Assembly: GCA_035295665.1 (NCBI GenBank)
Contig: DATGIQ010000360.1
Span: 1 to 59,084, forward strand
Length of the DNA stretch: 59,084 nucleotides
Reading direction: 5' to 3'
From: DATGIQ01 sp035295665
GTDB taxonomy: Bacteria; Planctomycetota; Planctomycetia; Gemmatales; Gemmataceae
The notes under the pieces were generated by a model. It worked only from the letters and a program-made list of their open reading frames with translations. It did not search any database and was not told the origin of the DNA. Each line of letters begins with the position of its first letter. Position 1 is the first letter of the stretch. A program made the position numbers and the translations under genes. Positions 53,382 to 59,084 of this stretch are shown here, in pieces.

Positions 53382-56300
53382 ATGTTCCGCATTTGGTTTT
53401 GCCCGCCCATCCCTCGCCTTGTCAAACGGATCCAACGCAGTCGCCATTCGCTCTCTCTCGCCTGGAGCTCTGGCCAGCTCCGCCTGGAGGCACTCGAAAG
53501 TCGCTTGGCGCCGGCAACGCATACATGGACCGGAGCGACAAGCAATCTTTGGTCCGCGGGTACCAACTGGTCGGGTGGCTCGCCCGCCGGAGACCCCACC
53601 GCGGTCTTGATATTCCCCGGCGGCGCGGCAAATCTTACGAACAGCAACGACCTCACCGGTCTGAGTGTGACGTCGATTACCTTTTCCGGAAACAGTAATT
53701 ACAGCGTTGGCGGCAACGCGCTCACGCTGAACAGCGGCGGGATCACCCTTGATAGCACCGTGACCTCCGCCACCGACACCATCACGTTCGACCTCACGCT
53801 TGGGCTCTCCCAAGCCTGGACGGTCACCACCGCCAACACCGCCTTGGCCGTGAGCGGCATGATCAGCAGCGGCGCGGGCGCCGGTCTCACGAAGACGGGT
53901 GCCGGCATCTTGGCCCTCGGCGGAACCAACGGAGCCTTCCAGGGCGGCGTGACCCTGTCCGCGGGCACGCTTTCCCTGGGCACCGACACGGCTCTCGGTA
54001 CGGCAACGGCCACTCTGAGTGGCGGCGTGCTTGGAGCCAGTACCGCCGTTTCTCTGACGAATTTGTTCACCGTCAGCGCATCGACGACGATCGGCGGCAG
54101 CAACAACATCACCTTCATGGGTCCGATCACCCTGACAAGCGGCGCCACCTTGACGGTGAACAACTCGGCCACGACCACCTTTGCGGCTGCCCTCGGCGGA
54201 TCCGGCTCACTGGACGTGGCGCCGGGGCTAGGCGGCACCGTCGCTCTCTCTGTCGCCAACAATACGTTTACGGGCAGTACAACGCTGACCTCCGGCACGC
54301 TCAGCCTGGGCAACTCGACATCCCTCGGCTCGGGCGGCACCTTGAGCTTCTTGGGCGGCACCTTGCTCACCTCTGCCGCAGCCGGCATTGCCGTGGCCAA
54401 CCCCATCAACGTCAACGCCGCAGCCAATGCGGCCACGATCATCGGCGGCAGCAACAACATCAGTCTGACCGGCCCCGTTTCCTTGCTCAACGCCACCACG
54501 CCCCTGACGGTCAGCGACACCGGTGGTGCAACATTCAACAGCTCGGTGACAGGGGCAGGAGGACTGACCATCACGGCCGGGACCGGGACGGTGCTGCTGC
54601 TCGTAGCGAACACGTACATGGGCACCACCACGCTGACCTCGGGCGTCTTGGTCGTTGGCGATCCGTCCGCCCTCGGTACCGGCAATCTGGTTTTGGGCGG
54701 AGGCAAGCTCCAATCGAACGGAACGGTGACGCTGAGCAATTCCTTTACGGTCACGGGACCGGCTACGGTCGGCGGCAGCAACACGCTCACCCTGTCCGGC
54801 CCCGGGATCCTGAACACCGGCAGCATGCTCACGGTGGACAACACCGCGGCCACCACGCTTTCGGGCGTCCTCAGCGGCGGAGGCGGACTTGCCGACGTAG
54901 GAACCGGCACGCTGATCCTGTCGGCGGTCAACATGTACACCGGCCCCACGCTAATCAGCACCGGCACGCTCCAGCTCGGAGTTGCCAACGCCGTTCCCAG
55001 CGGCAGCGCCGTGACGGCGGACGCCACGTTCGACCTGCACAACTTGAACGATACGATTGGTTCCCTCGCGGGAATGGGCACCGTGTTCCTGGGAAGCGGC
55101 ACGCTCACCACCGGCGGGACCACTCCCTCGACGACATTCACAGGCCAAATCAACGGCACCGGCGGCCTAACCAAGATCGGCACCGGCACGCTTACGTTGA
55201 CCGGCACCAACGGTTACACCGGGGCCACCGATGTCATGGCAGGGACGCTGATTGTGAACGGCTCGCAGCCGGGCAGCAATATTACGGTGAGCAACGTTGC
55301 CTCCCTGGGGGGTTCCGGTACGGTGGGGACGCTCACCGTGACCGGCACGGTCAGCCCGGGCGGTCCAGGCACCGCCATCTTGCACAGCGGCAATACGGCT
55401 TTTAATCCCGGTTCGACCTTTGTCGTCACCCTCAACGGCACAACGGCCGGCACCGGCTACAGCCAACTCAACGCCAGCGGCAACGTCGACCTCACGACTA
55501 ATCCGACGCTCAATCTCACCGCTGGCTTCGCCGCCAACATAGGCGATACCTTCACGATTATCACCAGCATGGGCACGCTGACCGGGACGTTCGCCGGCCT
55601 GCCGAATAACAGCACGATCGTGGCCAATGGACAGACGTTTCGCATCACCTACAGCGGCACCGCCGTCACGTTGGCGCGAACCGTCTCTGCCACGACGACG
55701 GTGGTTACGGCCTCGGCCAATCCCTCCGTGTTCGGACAGCCGGTGACCTTCACCGCTACCGTGAGTCCGGTGCCTCCCATAACCGGCACTCCAACCGGGA
55801 TGGTGACCTTCCAGGATGGCAGCACCGTCCTGGGCATGGGCACGCTGACCAATGGCGTCGCCACCTTTACGACGACCACACCGTTGAGCATCGGGCCCCA
55901 TATGATCACCGCTGTCTACAATGGCGACGCCAGCTTCGCCGGCAGCACGTCCCCTGTGCTGAGCCAGATCGTCAACCAGGCTTCGACCACGGTCACGGTG
56001 TCGGGGTCACCCAGTCCTTCGGCCACGGGGCAATCGGTAACCTTCACGGCCACGGTCATGGTGAACACTCCCGGAACGGGCACGCCGACCGGCACCGTGA
56101 CGTTCCGGGATGGCGTGACCATCCTAGGGAGCGGCATGCTCGATAGCACCGGCCACGCTATGTTTAGCACCACATCGCTGGCGACCGGCATGCACACGAT
56201 CACCGCGGTCTACAGCGGCGACACCAACTTCACGACGACCACTTCGCAGCCGTTCACGCAAAACGTGCTCCTGCCGACGGTCTCGACCCTCGCTTCGTCG

Positions 56301-58157
56301 CCGAACCCTTCGATCTTTGGTCAATCGGTCACCTTTACCGTGACGGTGGCTCCGGTCGGTTCGAACATGAGTACTCCTACCGGGACGGTAACATTCAAGG
56401 ATGGCACCAACACGATCGGCACCGCCATGCTGAGCGGTGGGACGGCGACGTTCACGACATCAACCCTGACCACCGGTTTCCACACCATCTCGGCGAGCTA
56501 CGGCGGCGATAGCACCTTCGCTTCGAGCACTTCAGGAAACGTGAGCCAGACGGTCAATCAAGCAACCACCAGCACGACCCTGATGTCCTCGGTCAATCCT
56601 TCGGCTTCGGGCCAACTGGTCATCTTTACGGCCACGGTGACGGCCGTCGCTCCTGGCTCGGGTATCCCCACAGGGACCGTTACCTTCCGCGATGGTACGA
56701 CAACCCTCAGCATGGCCACGCTCGATGCCAACGGCCGGGCCACTTTCCAAGTCTCGAGTCTGACACCGGGACCACACACGATCACGGCCACTTACGGCGG
56801 CGATACGAATTTTACGACGAGTGCATCTACTGCCTTGACGCAAACAGTCCAGAGCAGCTCGACTGTCGCCTTGACTTCGTCGGTCAATCCATCGGTTTTT
56901 GGTCAGCCCGTTGTCCTTACCGCAACGGTCAGCGCAGTTTCGCCGGCCACGGGCACCCCGACGGGAATGGTCACCTTCATGGATGGGACCACCACTCTGG
57001 GCACAGGCACGCTGAATGCCAGCGGCGTGGCCACGTTCACCAGTTCGGGGCTGAGCGTGGGCTCACATACCATCACCGCCATGTATGGCGGCGACTCCAC
57101 ATTTTCGTCGAGCACTTCGACGGGGCTGACGCAGATGGTGAACCCGGCGAGGACGACGACCGTGGTGACCTCGTCGCTCAATCCATCGACTTCGGGCCAG
57201 GCCATCACGTTCACGGCTACGGTCAGCCCAACGGCTCCCGGCGCCGGCACGCCAACCGGCAGCGTGACCTTCATGGATGGCTCGACGGTCCTGGGGACTG
57301 GCACGCTCAGTGGCGGCAGCGCGACGTTCCAAACCAGCAGCTTGAGCGTGGCGGCACACCAAATCACGGCGGTCTACGGCGGCGATAGCAACTTCTCGGG
57401 GAGCACCTCGGCGGCCCTGACCCAGACCGTAAACCAGGCGGCGCCCACCGGGACTCCGAGTCAAAAATTCGTGACCCAGGTCTACCGTGACTTGCTCGGC
57501 CGCGACCCCGATCCAGGCGGCCTGGCACACTTCAGCTCACTCATCGATATGAATCAAGCGACCAATGCCCAGGTGGCCGAGAAGATCCAGACCAGCCAGG
57601 AAGCGCGAACACGCCAAGTGCAGAACTTGTTCCAACAGTTTCTCGGCCGGCAGGCAGACCCGGTGGGGCTAGATCTCTCCACACGTTTCCTCGGCATGGG
57701 CGGATCGTTTTTCCAGCTCGAATCCGCCATCGTCGGCTCCCCGGAATACTTCCAGCGCGCCGGCGGCACAAACAACGGCTTCTTGACGGCGGTGTACCGC
57801 GATGCTCTGAACCGGGCCGTGGATCCGGTTGGTCAATCGCTTGGCAGCCAGGCCCTCGCCTCGGGCACAAGCATGGCCCATCTCGCGGAAGTCGTCTTCA
57901 CGAGTCAGGAGGGGCTGCAAGACCAGGTGCAAAGCTTCTTCAATCAATTCCTGCATCGTGCTGCCGACAGCGCGGCCCTCGGTGCTTCCACCACGGCCTT
58001 GCAGCAGCGGATTCAGCAGCAGGAACAGCAAACGAACCTGACGCAAGATCAACAGGAAGAGCAAGCGGAGCACGGACCGCCCGCACCGGTGGGGGCGAGC
58101 GTTGATGACCTGGTGGGCGTCATCCTCGGCTCGACCGAATACTCCAGCCGTCTGTAA
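53382..58157 (+). CDS. Large surface protein: autotransporter-type repeats, Ig-like repeats, DUF4214
   Basis: Protein of 1591 residues. The N-terminus is basic and carries LRLEALESRLAPA, an LExLExR-type motif. Residues ~45–770 are Gly/Ser/Thr/Asn-rich with several autotransporter-associated beta-strand (PATR) units, e.g. TGSTTLTSGTLSLG and GGLTKIGTGTLTLTGTNGYTG. Six Ig-like repeats of ~97 residues follow (~770–1352; PTGTVTFRDG…HTITAVYGGD pattern). The end (~1360–1591) is DUF4214-like (FVTQVYRDLLGRDPDPGGLAHF and two further YRD/FNQFL units), with a Gln-rich stretch before the last. There is no beta-barrel and no C-terminal hydrophobic anchor. Probably a cell-surface stalk or adhesin. The ATG at 53382 follows AAGGAG; earlier codons are unsupported. 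Confidence 0.88.
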   Translation: MFRIWFCPPIPRLVKRIQRSRHSLSLAWSSGQLRLEALESRLAPATHTWTGATSNLWSAGTNWSGGSPAGDPTAVLIFPGGAANLTNSNDLTGLSVTSITFSGNSNYSVGGNALTLNSGGITLDSTVTSATDTITFDLTLGLSQAWTVTTANTALAVSGMISSGAGAGLTKTGAGILALGGTNGAFQGGVTLSAGTLSLGTDTALGTATATLSGGVLGASTAVSLTNLFTVSASTTIGGSNNITFMGPITLTSGATLTVNNSATTTFAAALGGSGSLDVAPGLGGTVALSVANNTFTGSTTLTSGTLSLGNSTSLGSGGTLSFLGGTLLTSAAAGIAVANPINVNAAANAATIIGGSNNISLTGPVSLLNATTPLTVSDTGGATFNSSVTGAGGLTITAGTGTVLLLVANTYMGTTTLTSGVLVVGDPSALGTGNLVLGGGKLQSNGTVTLSNSFTVTGPATVGGSNTLTLSGPGILNTGSMLTVDNTAATTLSGVLSGGGGLADVGTGTLILSAVNMYTGPTLISTGTLQLGVANAVPSGSAVTADATFDLHNLNDTIGSLAGMGTVFLGSGTLTTGGTTPSTTFTGQINGTGGLTKIGTGTLTLTGTNGYTGATDVMAGTLIVNGSQPGSNITVSNVASLGGSGTVGTLTVTGTVSPGGPGTAILHSGNTAFNPGSTFVVTLNGTTAGTGYSQLNASGNVDLTTNPTLNLTAGFAANIGDTFTIITSMGTLTGTFAGLPNNSTIVANGQTFRITYSGTAVTLARTVSATTTVVTASANPSVFGQPVTFTATVSPVPPITGTPTGMVTFQDGSTVLGMGTLTNGVATFTTTTPLSIGPHMITAVYNGDASFAGSTSPVLSQIVNQASTTVTVSGSPSPSATGQSVTFTATVMVNTPGTGTPTGTVTFRDGVTILGSGMLDSTGHAMFSTTSLATGMHTITAVYSGDTNFTTTTSQPFTQNVLLPTVSTLASSPNPSIFGQSVTFTVTVAPVGSNMSTPTGTVTFKDGTNTIGTAMLSGGTATFTTSTLTTGFHTISASYGGDSTFASSTSGNVSQTVNQATTSTTLMSSVNPSASGQLVIFTATVTAVAPGSGIPTGTVTFRDGTTTLSMATLDANGRATFQVSSLTPGPHTITATYGGDTNFTTSASTALTQTVQSSSTVALTSSVNPSVFGQPVVLTATVSAVSPATGTPTGMVTFMDGTTTLGTGTLNASGVATFTSSGLSVGSHTITAMYGGDSTFSSSTSTGLTQMVNPARTTTVVTSSLNPSTSGQAITFTATVSPTAPGAGTPTGSVTFMDGSTVLGTGTLSGGSATFQTSSLSVAAHQITAVYGGDSNFSGSTSAALTQTVNQAAPTGTPSQKFVTQVYRDLLGRDPDPGGLAHFSSLIDMNQATNAQVAEKIQTSQEARTRQVQNLFQQFLGRQADPVGLDLSTRFLGMGGSFFQLESAIVGSPEYFQRAGGTNNGFLTAVYRDALNRAVDPVGQSLGSQALASGTSMAHLAEVVFTSQEGLQDQVQSFFNQFLHRAADSAALGASTTALQQRIQQQEQQTNLTQDQQEEQAEHGPPAPVGASVDDLVGVILGSTEYSSRL
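55690..57440 (+). repeat. Six tandem ~291-bp coding repeats (Ig-like domains)
   Basis: Within the large surface protein, six successive units of about 97 codons share the order NPS…GQ.VTFTATV…GTPTG.VTF.DG…L…G.ATF…L..G.HTITA.YGGD.NF..STS..L.Q.V. The copies differ at many positions, so they are old duplications and not recent slippage. Confidence 0.8.
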
Positions 58158-58171
58158 GCGTTGAAAACGCG

Positions 58172-58220
58172 GGCCTCGCCCCTTGGCTCCTCTCCAGTGG
58201 AGAGGTCAACGGGCGAGGCC
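58172..58220 (+). terminator. Nested hairpin after the large surface protein gene
   Basis: Outer perfect 10-base stem (GGCCTCGCCC at 58172–58181, GGGCGAGGCC at 58211–58220) encloses a second short hairpin (CCTCTCCA…TGGAGAGG near 58189–58205). It begins 14 bases after the stop codon and lies before the convergent DUF4142 gene. No T-tract. Confidence 0.55.
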
Positions 58221-58262
58221 ACTTCGAAGAGGATTCCGAAACTTCTTTGACTCGATGCTTCG

Positions 58263-58817
58263 CTAGGGATTCTTCGTCTTGCCTGCCCCTTTTTCATCCC
58301 CACCTGCAATCTTACGGGCCATCTTGAGATGCTCGCGCAGGATCGGCAGGGTCTTCGAGGCAAACTCCTTCAACTCCGGATCTTGCCCATCTTTGGCTTC
58401 ATGTTCGAAGAGGGTGATCGCCTCCTTGTGATCGCTGATCATATGGCTCATGAAGGCATGATCAAACTCGGCCCCTTTGAGCCCGGCCAACCGGTCCAGG
58501 ACAGCACGATGTTTCTTATCCATCTCCGGGGCGGGAGGAATCCGTCTGGTATCGGCGATGCGGTTGAGATCTTTGTTGGCCTTGGTATGGTCATCGAAGA
58601 TGCGGCGGGCATAGCTTCTCACGTCCTCACTGCTAGCCTGCTTCATCGCTATTCTGCCGAGATCGATCTCGGCCAGGTTGTCGGCAGAAGCTTTTTTCAC
58701 AAACTGTTGGTCCGTGAGTGGCTGCCCGCTTTTCGTTTGCTGTGCCTCTGTCGGCCAACTGAGCCACAAGCAAGCGGCCAGCGCCAGCAGGCCAGCCAAT
58801 CTGAAGCTTCGTCTCAT
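58263..58817 (-). CDS. Secreted DUF4142 family protein
   Basis: Protein of 184 residues with a signal peptide (RLAGLLALAACLWLSWPTEAQ). The mature part is helical and follows the DUF4142 pattern: DQQFVKKASADNLAEIDLGRIAMKQASSEDVRSYARRIFDDHTKAN, then FDHAFMSHMISDHKEAITLFEHEAKDG. This is a ferritin-like four-helix bundle family of unknown function, often exported. The conserved His/Asp/Glu residues could bind metal but no proof exists. It is a single gene; the ATG at 58817 has AAGGAGAAT just upstream. The last 267 bases of the window (58818–59084) hold its promoter region and no recognisable gene. Confidence 0.87.
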   Translation of the reverse strand: MRRSFRLAGLLALAACLWLSWPTEAQQTKSGQPLTDQQFVKKASADNLAEIDLGRIAMKQASSEDVRSYARRIFDDHTKANKDLNRIADTRRIPPAPEMDKKHRAVLDRLAGLKGAEFDHAFMSHMISDHKEAITLFEHEAKDGQDPELKEFASKTLPILREHLKMARKIAGGDEKGAGKTKNP

Positions 58818-59084
58818 AGTGATTCTCCTTTCGATAAGAAACTACGTTGAAACAACCGAGAACTGCGCCTGTAACGCCACCACACCAGAAGAGATTACGG
58901 AGAAGAAGGAGGTGCAAACGGCATGCCTGGATGGGGAGCAGGGGCGATCGATTCGCTTGCTGAGGCAAGTTTGAATGAGAGAACCCCATGAGCATGAGGT
59001 TGACGCATGGATCGGCCACCAGTCTGATCACCTCGCGCTCTTGGTAGCAAGCTGCTGTCCTTGAGCCGGAGTGCCGGAGAGGAA

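Noticed and set aside
53699..55210. Open frame of 503 codons on the minus strand inside the large surface protein gene
   Set aside because: It is Val/Pro-rich without any domain and mirrors the Thr/Gly/Ser-rich repeats of the real gene; the plus strand has a clear Shine-Dalgarno and recognisable repeats.

Overview
The window looks like chromosomal DNA of a planctomycete, most likely of the Gemmataceae/Isosphaerales side. The reasons are sigma factor–Ser/Thr kinase pairs, surface proteins starting with an LExLExR-type motif, fused MFS/spermidine-synthase-like proteins, Tat-exported Gfo/Idh/MocA oxidoreductases, PEP-CTERM and DUF4214 proteins, and high GC with long intergenic gaps. This assignment is inferred from gene content; no rRNA or tRNA gene was found to confirm it. 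No CRISPR array, origin or complete mobile element was seen.

Left part (0.2–18.3 kb). A polyprenyl-phosphate-type GT2 glycosyltransferase overlaps a polytopic membrane protein. A small conserved protein follows, then a 119-bp palindromic dispersed element and a remnant of a group II intron reverse transcriptase. Next is a signalling and surface island: an ECF sigma factor with a small membrane partner, then a sigma factor–Ser/Thr kinase(TPR)–TIGR03118 operon, with a second TIGR03118 gene, a cupredoxin protein, a third TIGR03118 gene (PEP-CTERM) and an M2-type metallopeptidase on the other strand. The three TIGR03118 paralogues appear to use three different ways of being held at, or released from, the cell surface.

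Middle part (18.3–41.2 kb). An Nramp-like transporter, a DksA/TraR zinc-finger protein and a low-affinity iron permease-like protein form a small same-strand group. Two tandem fused MFS/spermidine-synthase paralogues follow, then ProS (archaeal/eukaryotic type), a DinB-like protein and a CBS protein. The proton-translocating transhydrogenase has its membrane alpha2 segment fused to PntB. Further genes are a Ste24-like M48 peptidase, a PilZ protein, a cupin, a cupredoxin-like lipoprotein, a CPBP peptidase with a sugar isomerase-like protein, and a nucleotidyltransferase overlapping uvrA. A second copy of the dispersed element, inverted, lies just after uvrA.

Right part (41.3–59.1 kb). This holds an S9 peptidase and a sugar transferase (divergent, with helically phased TTAAC repeats between them), a TMEM14-like protein, two Gfo/Idh/MocA oxidoreductases, a tail-specific protease, prs, queE, a 1591-residue surface protein (autotransporter-type repeats, six Ig-like repeats, DUF4214), and a DUF4142 protein. 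Several genes are followed by long perfect hairpins, most without a T-tract; one is a 52-bp perfect palindrome between convergent genes.

Starts were re-chosen by hand from Shine-Dalgarno-like sequences and overlaps. Family names come from recognised motifs, not from a search.
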